From assembly GCA_903916595.1 (NCBI GenBank), contig CAIWXI010000031.1, positions 62,001 through 126,000 of the forward strand: a stretch of DNA of 64,000 bases, read 5' to 3'. Positions 44,801-52,540 of the stretch are shown in pieces. Within the stretch, counting starts at the first letter, position 1, and every line of letters begins with the position of its first letter. Both the position numbers and the translations under genes were made by a program. The DNA comes from an uncultured Bacteroidales bacterium (GTDB lineage Bacteria > Bacteroidota > Bacteroidia > Bacteroidales > FEN-979). The notes under the pieces are model-generated. The model was not told the origin of the DNA, searched no databases, and saw only the letters and a list, made by a program, of their open reading frames with translations.

Positions 44801-45684
44801 TGGAAGGAGAGGATGCGGGACTCAGAAAAATGGATATTGATGAGGCCGAAGCCCAGGGAACTCTCAAGCATCTGGCCTCGGTTTATTCTCTCGAGAACAA
44901 CCGTATCACACCCGGTTTAAACCAGCCGGGCCCAAGGGTTATCAACTTTGCCGATATCCTTAAATACAATTATATCCCATTGGCAAAGACTGTAGAAACT
45001 GTGCTTGACGTGGTCAAAGAAGCTCTTGGGACTCCGGTCGAGATGGAATTTGCCGTGGACCTGAACAAGGACGATGAGAACCGGGCATCATTTTATCTTC
45101 TGCAGATCAAGCCTCTGATCGGGAACGTGACCGATTATAATGTGGACATGAATAAAATCAACCCGGCCGAGATATTGCTCTATGCCGAAAAGGAAATGGG
45201 CAATGGCATCATTGAAGATATACATGATGTGGTTTTTGTAGATCCCGACACCTTCGATAAAACAAGGACCATGGAAATGGCCGATGAGATCAATCACATA
45301 AACCATGAATTTTTTAAAGAAGGCAAGAAGTATGTTCTGATCGGTCCGGGAAGATGGGGTACCCGCGATCGTTGGATCGGTGTTCCAGTGGCATGGCCCC
45401 AGATCAGTCAGGCGAAGATCATCGTTGAAACCAGCCTCGAAGGATTTCCCCTGGATGCTTCTTCCGGATCTCACTTTTTTCATAATGTGACATCCATGAA
45501 CGTGGGTTATTTCTGCGTTCAGCCAGAGATGTCGGGCAGTTACATCCGTTATGAGATACTCAAACAGCAGCAAAATATCAGGAAAACAGAATATTTTTCC
45601 ATCGTTCATTTTGAAGATCCATTGACCATCAGGATGGATGGGAAACAGAGGATCTCGGTGATCACCTGGAAACACGATAAATAA
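41815..45684 (+). CDS. multi-domain protein: two GAF-like domains, two receiver-like domains, PEP/pyruvate-binding (PPDK_N) domain
   Basis: A 1289-residue cytoplasmic protein, often mis-called PEP synthase. Residues about 20-150 and 155-290 are similar to each other (ERLKELAALNATTAIL versus ERLKELSAINQTTNIL) and look like GAF domains. About 325-455 is a degenerate receiver and about 470-620 a second receiver with acidic ED pair (LLVEDSPTYY), Asp in LISDVRFKK, Ser in ILQSSD and Lys in FINKNS. From about 735 to 1100 comes the PEP synthase-type ATP-grasp part (EGALGGKGRGLAF, NPLAIRSSGLFEDS near 826-839, QPFAGIFETYL). A conserved C-terminal block (VLIGPGRWGTRDRW, SGSHFFHNVTS) follows. The phosphohistidine domain and the PEP barrel are missing. 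Start 41815 is chosen because of the -7 box. Function is unknown; a paralog is at 52541. Confidence 0.8.
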   Translation: MTGPGREKKDIRAENIDLDRLVYDNKERLKELAALNATTAILKKNKSVQETLFEICNIIPTAWQYPEFTVARIRYDEMELTTLVFSETQWSQKQEFDSIDGLNGTIEVFYTKEFSIHDEGPFLKEERNLIMNIASLIEGFLNGVKGREGRYITRERLKELSAINQTTNILRAGKPVEEALHQICMILPSAWQFPEYAVCHIQYGKLDIKSQNFQETKWCQRQLFETIDNQAGSIEVYYLKAFPLAFEGPFLEEERYLIINLANLITGYLNSVKGKAILRKSGISGDRGTKQISEQETKASRKLLQTFLNRMNYNRDLYHDLMPFKVREILLVANLYDAYSIEKEGRFSEHVLGEFYQLSLSTMPRITGVSSTEEVMEQLGSKHYDLVIIMMGVDKQFPVELSKKIKDLYQYIPVFLLLNSNTDIAIFDNTPERLTWIDRLFVWNGDSKIFFAIINYLEDKVNVENDTTIGMVRVILLVEDSPTYYSLYLPMLYNIVLEQTKTIIEDVTTDELYRILRLKARPKILLASTYEEALYIFNKYKEFILCLISDVRFKKDGRMNDTAGFSLVKQTRKELKELPIILQSSDNLNSQKAYELKTSFINKNSETLLADFRSFITHYLGFGNFIYRDTGGSQIAIARSLKEFEEFLKTIPEESLLYHARKDHFSLWLMARGEVQAAKILNPAKVTDFKNPSDLREYLITVIQHFRNEQNVGKVIPFEEAAITDERNIVALTEGALGGKGRGLAFVNTLIYNYDFSQIIPNIIIRTPKTSIIGTEEFEYFLDRNKLREQAILENDYSLLRHRFRSGKLTETLIRKLKVVIKSIRNPLAIRSSGLFEDSLNQPFAGIFETYLIPNNHPDPNVRLEQLMDAIKLVYASIYSPIAKGYIEAVNYRIEQEKMAVVVQEVVGHRYGDVFYPHISGVAQSYNYYPFAHMKPEEGFAVIALGLGRYVVEGEKAFRFSPKYPNLEINTPKDQYKGSQLHFYGVDLKKENVNLLEGEDAGLRKMDIDEAEAQGTLKHLASVYSLENNRITPGLNQPGPRVINFADILKYNYIPLAKTVETVLDVVKEALGTPVEMEFAVDLNKDDENRASFYLLQIKPLIGNVTDYNVDMNKINPAEILLYAEKEMGNGIIEDIHDVVFVDPDTFDKTRTMEMADEINHINHEFFKEGKKYVLIGPGRWGTRDRWIGVPVAWPQISQAKIIVETSLEGFPLDASSGSHFFHNVTSMNVGYFCVQPEMSGSYIRYEILKQQQNIRKTEYFSIVHFEDPLTIRMDGKQRISVITWKHDK

Positions 45685-45704
45685 AAAGACTCAAAACTAT
45701 CGAT

Positions 45705-46223
45705 ATGCGAATCGCACGAATAAATTCAAAGTCAGAAGACGATAAAAGCGAAACTGTTGATTTAAGGCTGATCGACCAGCTGATCGAGAAAAACAAAGCG
45801 AAAAAGGGGAATCTCATACCCCTTCTGCAGGGAGCCCAGGACATTTACGGGTTTGTCCCGAGGCCTGTATTCGAAAAAATCAGCGCCGAATGTGGGATAC
45901 CCCTTAGTGAAATGTTCGGGGTAGCCACGTTTTATGCGCAGTTCCGGCTCGCCCCTGTTGGGAAACACATTATCAAGGTGTGTCACGGAACGGCCTGTCA
46001 TGTGCAGAATGCCAAGGAGATTTCCGAATCTCTCGAAGAATCTCTGAAGATAAAAGACGGTGAAACTACCGAAGACCGTTTTTATACTCTGGAGTCTGTT
46101 GCCTGTCTTGGCTGCTGTTCCCTCGCCCCGGTGATGATGATCGGAGACCAGACTTACGGGAAACTCACGGGGAATGAGGCGGTTAGGATTGTGAAGAATA
46201 TCAAGCTTGGAGAACAAAATTAA
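45705..46223 (+). CDS. NuoE-like [2Fe-2S] subunit of an electron-bifurcating transhydrogenase
   Basis: A 172-residue thioredoxin-fold ferredoxin of the NuoE/HydC group. It has four cluster cysteines: C93 and C98 in CHGTACH, C134 and C138 in CLGCC. With the next two genes it forms the three-subunit set NuoE-like, NuoF-like, GltD-NuoG fusion that I recognise from the Sporomusa-type Nfn (Stn) transhydrogenase family. The protein starts 20 bases after the PEP-binding protein gene. Its stop codon is immediately followed by an octad array. Confidence 0.85.
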   Translation: MRIARINSKSEDDKSETVDLRLIDQLIEKNKAKKGNLIPLLQGAQDIYGFVPRPVFEKISAECGIPLSEMFGVATFYAQFRLAPVGKHIIKVCHGTACHVQNAKEISESLEESLKIKDGETTEDRFYTLESVACLGCCSLAPVMMIGDQTYGKLTGNEAVRIVKNIKLGEQN

Positions 46224-46287
46224 ATGGTGAAATGGTGAAATACATCGTAAATCGTACATCGTACATCGTAAATCGTAAATCGTACAT
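46224..46287. repeat. mixed array: two octads ATGGTGAA then six heptads CGTACAT/CGTAAAT
   Basis: Octads at 46224-46239, heptads at 46246-46287. It is the only place where the two unit lengths stand directly together inside an operon gap. Confidence 0.9.
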
Positions 46288-46306
46288 TTAAAAGAATATT
46301 TCTAAC

Positions 46307-48082
46307 ATGAACATTACAGTAACAGTCGGTCTCGGCAGCTGCGGAATAGCCGCAGGAGCAAACAAGACTTACGAAAAGATCAAAGCATTGAAGGAACAGG
46401 AGAACCTGCCGTTTGACCTTCAGAAAACGTCGTGCATCGGTATGTGTTACCGGGAACCGCTGGTTGAGATCACCGATGAAACCGGGACTTATATTTATGG
46501 TGATGTGAACGAGGACCGTGCCGTTGAAGTGATAGAGAAGCATATTAATCAGCAGGATCCGATCAGGGAGTACATTGTTTATACCGATCTTTTTGAAGCT
46601 TCCGAGAACGACTTCATCCAGTCACAGGTCAAGATAGTTTTGCGCAACTGCGGCTATATGGATCCGGAATCCATAACCGAATATGAGCAAAGACATGGTT
46701 ATACAGCCATGAAAATGATTGTGATGCAGAATATAACCCGAGAGGAAGTTATCAAAACCATTCTCGATTCCGGGCTTCGCGGTCGCGGAGGCGGTGGCTT
46801 CTCTACCGGCTTGAAATGGAAATTCGCCAATGCCAATAAATCGGAACAAAAATATGTGATCTGTAATGCGGATGAGGGAGACCCGGGTGCGTTCATGGAC
46901 CGCTCTGTGCTGGAGGGCGACCCGCATTCCATCCTTGAGGGGATGATCATTGCAGCCTATGCAATAGAAGCCACGGGAGGCGTTATTTACTGCAGAGCTG
47001 AATATCCGCTGGCTATCAAGAGGCTTAATATCGCTATCGGGCAGGCCCATGAAAAGGGATATCTTGGCAAAAACATCTTCGGGATCAGGGGATGGGATTT
47101 CGATATTTATATTAAAGAAGGGGCAGGCGCTTTTGTTTGCGGAGAGGAAACAGCACTTATCGCGTCTATCGAAGGCGAACGAGGCATGCCCCGCAAACGT
47201 CCTCCGTTCCCTGCCGCTTCCGGGCTCTGGAAAAAACCCACTAATATCAATAACGTTGAAACCTTTGCCAACGTTCCCTGGATCATTCTGAACGGAGCTG
47301 CGGCGTATTCAAAGTATGGTACTGAAAAAAGCAAAGGCACCAAGGTATTCGCGCTTGCTGGCAAAATAAGACGTTCGGGACTGGTAGAGGTTCCCATGGG
47401 AATGACTATCAAGGATGTGATCTTCAAACTTGGTGGCGGTATCAAGAACAACAAACGGTTTAAGGCCGTTCAGCTTGGAGGTCCATCAGGCGGCTGTATT
47501 CCCGATTATTTATCGGATACTATCGTGGACTACGATTCGGTGAATGCAACAGGCGCCATCATGGGATCAGGTGGGATGGTGGTTATGGACGAGACCACCT
47601 GCATGGTCGATGTGGCCAAATTCTTTCTCGACTTCACCCGAAAAGAAAGCTGCGGTAAATGTACTTTCTGCCGTATGGGAACCATGCGGATGCTCGAAAT
47701 TCTCGAACGTATCACCAATGGCAAAGGCAGGGAAGACGATATTCAGAAACTTGAAGAGCTGGCCTACCAGATCAAAGATAATTCATTGTGTGGCCTCGGG
47801 CAGACAGCGCCGAACCCTGTTCTTACAACCATCAGGTATTTCAGGGATGAGTATGAGGCACATATCATGCATAAGAAATGCCCCGCCAAGGTCTGCCGGC
47901 CCCTGCTAACTTATACAGTAGACCAGGAAAAATGTACAGGCTGCCTGGTTTGCATGAAGAACTGCCCTGCAAAGGCCATTGCCGGAGAACGTAAAAAACC
48001 ACATTTCATAAACCAGGAGCTCTGTACCAAATGCGGGGTCTGCTTTTCGAAATGCAAGTTCGCATCGATCATCTTAACATAG
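46307..48082 (+). CDS. NuoF-like NADH-binding flavoprotein subunit with C-terminal ferredoxin
   Basis: A 591-residue protein of the HydB/NuoF group. The N-terminal thioredoxin-like domain retains C12, C43 and C47 but the usual fourth cysteine is missing. The FMN/NADH part follows (GLRGRGGGGFSTGLKW near 157-172, GAGAFVCGEETALIASIEG near 270-288), then the [4Fe-4S] ligands ESCGKCTFC (about 450) and CGLG. Residues 540-591 add a 2x[4Fe-4S] ferredoxin (CTGCLVCMKNC, CTKCGVCFSKC). This layout is that of the NAD-side subunit of electron-bifurcating enzymes. It should oxidise or reduce NAD(H) and pass electrons to the NuoE-like and GltD-NuoG-like partners. Confidence 0.88.
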   Translation: MNITVTVGLGSCGIAAGANKTYEKIKALKEQENLPFDLQKTSCIGMCYREPLVEITDETGTYIYGDVNEDRAVEVIEKHINQQDPIREYIVYTDLFEASENDFIQSQVKIVLRNCGYMDPESITEYEQRHGYTAMKMIVMQNITREEVIKTILDSGLRGRGGGGFSTGLKWKFANANKSEQKYVICNADEGDPGAFMDRSVLEGDPHSILEGMIIAAYAIEATGGVIYCRAEYPLAIKRLNIAIGQAHEKGYLGKNIFGIRGWDFDIYIKEGAGAFVCGEETALIASIEGERGMPRKRPPFPAASGLWKKPTNINNVETFANVPWIILNGAAAYSKYGTEKSKGTKVFALAGKIRRSGLVEVPMGMTIKDVIFKLGGGIKNNKRFKAVQLGGPSGGCIPDYLSDTIVDYDSVNATGAIMGSGGMVVMDETTCMVDVAKFFLDFTRKESCGKCTFCRMGTMRMLEILERITNGKGREDDIQKLEELAYQIKDNSLCGLGQTAPNPVLTTIRYFRDEYEAHIMHKKCPAKVCRPLLTYTVDQEKCTGCLVCMKNCPAKAIAGERKKPHFINQELCTKCGVCFSKCKFASIILT

Positions 48083-48099
48083 GCATCAAGATTATGAAA

Positions 48100-48253
48100 A
48101 TGTACGATGTACGATGTACGAATTAGCGGGAGTGATTCCTGTCGCCGATTCGAAACCCTTCGTTTATTGTATCTCGTACATTACAGTAAAAATTCAGAAA
48201 GAAAATAAATTCGTACATCGTACATCGTACATCGTACATCGTACATCGTACAT
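48100..48253. repeat. inverted pair of heptad arrays ATGTACG / CGTACAT
   Basis: Left arm 48100-48120 has three ATGTACG units; right arm 48212-48253 has six CGTACAT units. They are exactly complementary and could fold with a 90-base loop between the NuoF-like and GltD-NuoG genes. The left arm also contains an in-frame ATG (48114) that lengthens the next open frame by 52 codons, which I regard as non-coding. The 187-base gap holds no other signal. Confidence 0.88.
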
Positions 48254-48269
48254 TAAAATAATAACATCC

Positions 48270-51200
48270 ATGTCCGACAACTCATTAAACATCATCCTAA
48301 ACGGAACTATCGTAAAAGGCTACCCCGGCGAAACCATTTTAGACCTGTCGCGGCGGAACGGCGTTGAGATACCCACTTTATGTAATGACGACCGTCTTGA
48401 GCCTTTTACCTCCTGTTACGTCTGTGTTGTAGAGGTTGAAGGCATGCGTGGCCATCAGCCCTCGTGCTCAACGAAACTTACTGAAGGGATGAAAATCATC
48501 ACCGATAGCGACGGGATCAGAAAGTCAAGAAAAATGGCTCTGGAGCTGATGCTCAGCAACCATTATGCCGACTGCCTGGGCCCATGCAAGCAGACCTGTC
48601 CGGCGGGTGTGGACGTTCAGGGATATATCTCGCTCATCGACAAAGGCATGTACAGCGAGGCTGTGGCTCTGATCAAAGACACCAATCCTCTGCCAGCGAT
48701 CTGCGGCCGTGTTTGCGTGAGGCCCTGCGAGAACGAATGCCGAAGAAACCTGCTCGGGGAAGGCGCTGCTGTTGGTATCGATTACCTCAAGCGCTACGCG
48801 TCGGACCATGACCTTGAAAGCCCCGACAAATATATACCCGCCATAAAGCCATCCACCGGCAAAAAAATAGCCGTCATAGGCGCTGGTCCGGGAGGCTTGT
48901 CAGTAGGGCATTTCATGCAGATCGAAGGCCATCAGGTCGATATTTATGAAGCTGCTCCCAAATCGGGAGGCTGGCTCAGGTATGGTATTCCCGAATACCG
49001 TCTCCCAAACGATATCCTTGATAAGGAAGTGAAAAATATCACCGACCTGGGGGTCAATATTTATTACAATAAAAAGTTCGGACACAATCTAAGTTATAAA
49101 GAGATCAGGGAGAAATATAATGCTCTCGTGCTTACGATAGGTTCCCAGAAAGGGACCGGGGTTGGTTGTGAGGGCGACGATGCCGGAAATGTCTACTCCG
49201 GTATTGACTTTCTGAAAAACATGGAGGTGACAGGCCAGAAGTACAATTTCAAAGGCCGGACAATAGCGGTGGTTGGTGGTGGAAACACGGCCATGGACTG
49301 CTGCCGCACATCGATACGATGCAATGCCGACAAGGTATACGTGATTTACCGCCGCACCGAGAAGGAGATGCCGGCAAATCCAATAGAGATCCACGAATCC
49401 AAACTTGAAGGCGTAGAATATATGTTCCTGACCCTTCCGAAAAAGATCAATAAAAATTCAAACGGAGATGTCGAATCCATTACCTGTATTAAAATGGAAC
49501 TCGGCGAACCCGATGCTTCAGGCCGCCGCAGGCCGGTTCCTGTTGAGGGTTCCGATTTCGAGCTGAAGGTCGATTATGTACTTGCCGCAATTGGGCAGAA
49601 GACCGAGGTGAGTTTTATGGATGACATAAATACTTATGCCGAAGGAGGGGAGCTTAAGGTTAACAAATGGGGCGACCTGGATGCGAATAAGAACACCCTG
49701 CAAACCGGCATCCCGTCGGTATTTGCAGCAGGCGACGGGGTGACCGGACCGGCTACCATCATCGAAGCCATTGCTCAGGCCCGGATCGCTTCCACAAGTG
49801 CACACCAGTATCTGATGGGGCTTCCGATTAAACCGCTTAATAAACCGTTTACCAGCAAACGCGATAACTTCAGGAAGCAGGTGGCTAAGGATTATCTGGA
49901 TAAATATGAAAAGCAGCTTCGTGAAGAGATGCCTACACTGCCTGCCCCTGACCGTTCGAACTTCAGCGAAGTTGAACTTGGCTATGCCTCGGCCGAAGTA
50001 GCTCATCTTGAGACCCAGCGCTGTCTTGAATGTGGATGCACGGCCTTCTTTAACTGTGATCTCCAGAAATATTCTTCTGAGTACAATGCACAGCAAAAGA
50101 CTTTTGAAGGGGAATTCAAAGAATACACCGTCGATTTCCGCCATCCATACATAGAGATCGACAATAACAAATGCATTCTTTGTGCCCGTTGTGTAAGGAT
50201 ATGCAGGGAAGTCGCGGGAGCCAATTCCCTCGGCCTCATCAACCGTGGCTTCGATACCAGCGTGGCGCCTTCCATGGGCGATGCCTTGCAGGATACACCA
50301 TGTGAATCCTGCGGATTGTGTATCTCTACCTGTCCCACGGGAGCCATCACCGAGAATGTGATCTTCAAACCGGGGCCTGTAAAAACGAAGGCAGTTGAAA
50401 GCATCTGCTCCTATTGTTCCGTGGGCTGTGCCATCAACCTGCATAACGTAAAAGGATTTGTATACGGAGTAAGTGGAAGAAAAGGATTGGTCAACACCGA
50501 CGGCAATATCTGCCGATATGCAAAATTCGGGTATACTTATATGAACGACCCTTTACGGATCACCCGGCCGATGCTCAAAGTGAACGGGAAATTCGAAGAG
50601 ATCAGTTTCGAAAATGCTTTCAGCCTGATTAAAGAAAAGATCTCTGAAGTTAAACCCGACGACAATGCATTCTTCGCCGGTGCCAGGCTCACCAACGAGG
50701 AAATGTATCTGGTACATAAGCTCGCCAGGCTGGCTGTAAAGACCAATAATGTGGGGAGTTTCCATTATATGGGAAGAGGTGAAAGCTACCGCGGGAACTG
50801 TGAAAATAATGTTCCTTTCGGCCAAATCAAAGATGCCAGCCTCATCTGTTTTATCGGCACCGAAATCAACCGCGATCATGCCGTGGCAGGTTTTATGGCG
50901 CAGAATGCTCATTATCTGAAGAAGATCCCCCAGGTGCTGGTAACGGTAAAAGAGCACAACAGCCTTTCGCATAAGGTAAACCAGGAACTGAAAATAAAGT
51001 CTTACTACCATTTCATAAAGGCGATGAACCATTATTTTCTTTCGAATGGACTGGAGAATGGGCTCTTTCTTCGCGACAGGGTAGACGGACTTGAAGATTA
51101 CCGAAAGCAGATTCTTGCCCTGAAATTCACTGACCTGCTGAAAGAGGCTGGAATCGCTGAGCCGGAACTTGTGGCATTTGCTGAACTCTACAACCGGGAG

Positions 51201-51971
51201 ATGAATGCCGTGATCCTGTTCTCTGAAAAGGAGATCTCAGGGGCCGCCTCCAGGGAACTGTTTAACCTGGCTATGATCACAGGAAAACTCGGGAAGACGG
51301 CCAGCGGACTGGTCTCTATCAGGGAGAAAAATAATTCACAGGGACTGTTCGACATGGGGGTTAGTCCGCATTACGGTATTGGAGGTCAGTCGCTTGACGA
51401 TTCCGGATATGTTGCACGCATCCAGGAAAAATGGAAGGCTTCTCTGATTGCTGCTTCCGAAACCGAATGTCTGCACGGCAAAATGCAGGACGGCAAGGTG
51501 AAAAATGTTTTTATTTTTGGGGAAGACCCGCTTGGCTGTGCAATCGATAAACAGTATGCCGATTCAATGCTCAGGTCTGCAGATTTTATGGTAGTTCAGG
51601 ATTATTTTATAACAGAAACTGCCGCAAAAGCAGACCTCATACTTCCGGCATCCCTGCCTGCCGAAACCGGGGGGTCATATACGAACTCTCAGAAAGTAAT
51701 ACAGCAGTTCCAGGCGGAGATGAAACCTAAAGTTGAACTTACCAATACGCGGCAGTTAGCCCATTTGCTGGCTTCTTTCGGCCATGTAATGAGCAGCAAC
51801 CCGATTGATATTTTCATGGAAGTGATCACTCTTCTTCCAGAAAAGCACGATGAAGAAAAGCTACAGCTATGCATAACAGAAAAAGATAATCAACAACGCA
51901 GATACAACTTTGGTTGCGACACTGTGAGCAGGATTTTTGAAGAAGAATTTGAAAGAAAAATAGCGAAGTAG
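48270..51971 (+). CDS. GltD-NuoG fusion subunit of an Nfn/Stn-like electron-bifurcating transhydrogenase
   Basis: A 1233-residue iron-sulfur flavoprotein. In order: [2Fe-2S] ferredoxin with C38, C49, C52, C66; NuoG-type His-Cys cluster H98, C102, C106, C110; GltD/NfnB-like FAD-NAD(P) domain (AVIGAGPGGL about 203, VVGGGNTA about 334, FAAGDGVTGPATII about 487); 2x[4Fe-4S] ferredoxin (CILCARC about 634, CESCGLC about 681); NuoG/FdhF-like region with CSYCSVGC (about 713). The place where formate dehydrogenases have catalytic Cys or Sec holds FHYMGRGESYRGN, so it is not a formate dehydrogenase. I start at the ATG 48270 because the upstream frame is tandem repeat. With the two preceding genes it likely links NADH, NADPH and ferredoxin. 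The stop TAG is part of an octad array. Confidence 0.85.
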   Translation: MSDNSLNIILNGTIVKGYPGETILDLSRRNGVEIPTLCNDDRLEPFTSCYVCVVEVEGMRGHQPSCSTKLTEGMKIITDSDGIRKSRKMALELMLSNHYADCLGPCKQTCPAGVDVQGYISLIDKGMYSEAVALIKDTNPLPAICGRVCVRPCENECRRNLLGEGAAVGIDYLKRYASDHDLESPDKYIPAIKPSTGKKIAVIGAGPGGLSVGHFMQIEGHQVDIYEAAPKSGGWLRYGIPEYRLPNDILDKEVKNITDLGVNIYYNKKFGHNLSYKEIREKYNALVLTIGSQKGTGVGCEGDDAGNVYSGIDFLKNMEVTGQKYNFKGRTIAVVGGGNTAMDCCRTSIRCNADKVYVIYRRTEKEMPANPIEIHESKLEGVEYMFLTLPKKINKNSNGDVESITCIKMELGEPDASGRRRPVPVEGSDFELKVDYVLAAIGQKTEVSFMDDINTYAEGGELKVNKWGDLDANKNTLQTGIPSVFAAGDGVTGPATIIEAIAQARIASTSAHQYLMGLPIKPLNKPFTSKRDNFRKQVAKDYLDKYEKQLREEMPTLPAPDRSNFSEVELGYASAEVAHLETQRCLECGCTAFFNCDLQKYSSEYNAQQKTFEGEFKEYTVDFRHPYIEIDNNKCILCARCVRICREVAGANSLGLINRGFDTSVAPSMGDALQDTPCESCGLCISTCPTGAITENVIFKPGPVKTKAVESICSYCSVGCAINLHNVKGFVYGVSGRKGLVNTDGNICRYAKFGYTYMNDPLRITRPMLKVNGKFEEISFENAFSLIKEKISEVKPDDNAFFAGARLTNEEMYLVHKLARLAVKTNNVGSFHYMGRGESYRGNCENNVPFGQIKDASLICFIGTEINRDHAVAGFMAQNAHYLKKIPQVLVTVKEHNSLSHKVNQELKIKSYYHFIKAMNHYFLSNGLENGLFLRDRVDGLEDYRKQILALKFTDLLKEAGIAEPELVAFAELYNREMNAVILFSEKEISGAASRELFNLAMITGKLGKTASGLVSIREKNNSQGLFDMGVSPHYGIGGQSLDDSGYVARIQEKWKASLIAASETECLHGKMQDGKVKNVFIFGEDPLGCAIDKQYADSMLRSADFMVVQDYFITETAAKADLILPASLPAETGGSYTNSQKVIQQFQAEMKPKVELTNTRQLAHLLASFGHVMSSNPIDIFMEVITLLPEKHDEEKLQLCITEKDNQQRRYNFGCDTVSRIFEEEFERKIAK

Positions 51972-52023
51972 CGAGGTACCGAAGTAGCGAGGTAGCGAAA
52001 TAGCGAAAAAACGAAATAGCGAA
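51960..52023. repeat. octad array GTAGCGAA-like, 8 copies
   Basis: Period 8 with variants (ATAGCGAA, GTAGCGAG, GTACCGAA). It codes the final Ile-Ala-Lys and TAG stop of the GltD-NuoG fusion. Confidence 0.9.
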
Positions 52024-52050
52024 AACAGATTAATAATCATACTACGACAT

Positions 52051-52506
52051 ATGAGAGAATTCAAAAACATCACCGAGATCCTCGACTTCGCGATTGGCGA
52101 AGAACAGAGTGCTGTCGATTTTTATCTTCTTCTGGCAGCTCAGTCGAAAAGCGCTGAAACCAAAAAAGTTTTCTACGAATTTGCAGAGGAGGAAATGCGC
52201 CATAAGGCCAACCTCACTAAGTTAAAGGAAGACGGAACCCTTCGTTTGAGTGATGAGAAGGTGAGCGATCTGAAGATCACCGAATACCTGGTCGACGTGA
52301 AACCTTCTCCAAACATGGCCTACCCTGAAGCTCTTATCCTGGCTATGAAAAAAGAGAAAGCCGCTTTTCGCATGTATACGGTACTTGCTGATCAGACCGA
52401 TAATGCCGAAGTGAAGCAGCTGATGCAGTCATTGGCCATGGAAGAATCGAGGCATAAGCTGAGATTCGAACTGGAATATGATGATGTGGTATTCAAAGAA
52501 AATTGA
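52051..52506 (+). CDS. ferritin-like/rubrerythrin-like di-iron protein
   Basis: A 151-residue four-helix-bundle protein. The di-iron ligand pattern is seen in GEEQSAVDFY (about 17-26), EFAEEEMRHK (about 47-56), MKKEKAAFRMY (about 99-109) and MEESRHK (about 130-136). It resembles rubrerythrin but has no rubredoxin domain. Such proteins protect anaerobes against oxygen or peroxide, or store iron. It lies inside the redox block, which suggests it protects or serves the iron-sulfur enzyme complex; this is inference. Confidence 0.82.
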   Translation: MREFKNITEILDFAIGEEQSAVDFYLLLAAQSKSAETKKVFYEFAEEEMRHKANLTKLKEDGTLRLSDEKVSDLKITEYLVDVKPSPNMAYPEALILAMKKEKAAFRMYTVLADQTDNAEVKQLMQSLAMEESRHKLRFELEYDDVVFKEN

Positions 52507-52540
52507 TTTCACTACCTTCGTGCAAATTTCTGCTTGACTC

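Noticed and set aside
41815..45684. Phosphoenolpyruvate synthase
   Set aside because: The phosphohistidine swivel and PEP-binding barrel are missing, and receiver and GAF-like domains are present, so catalysis of PEP synthesis is not supported.
49518..50444. 308-codon open frame on the minus strand inside the GltD-NuoG gene
   Set aside because: It lies opposite a clear iron-sulfur flavoprotein frame, shows no domain, and has the composition expected of an antisense shadow. The same holds for 5366-6208, 43813-44613 and 23203-23652.
48270..51971. Formate dehydrogenase alpha subunit
   Set aside because: The catalytic Cys/Sec site is replaced by FHYMGRGESYRGN, and a GltD-like flavin domain is present, which fits a transhydrogenase subunit better.
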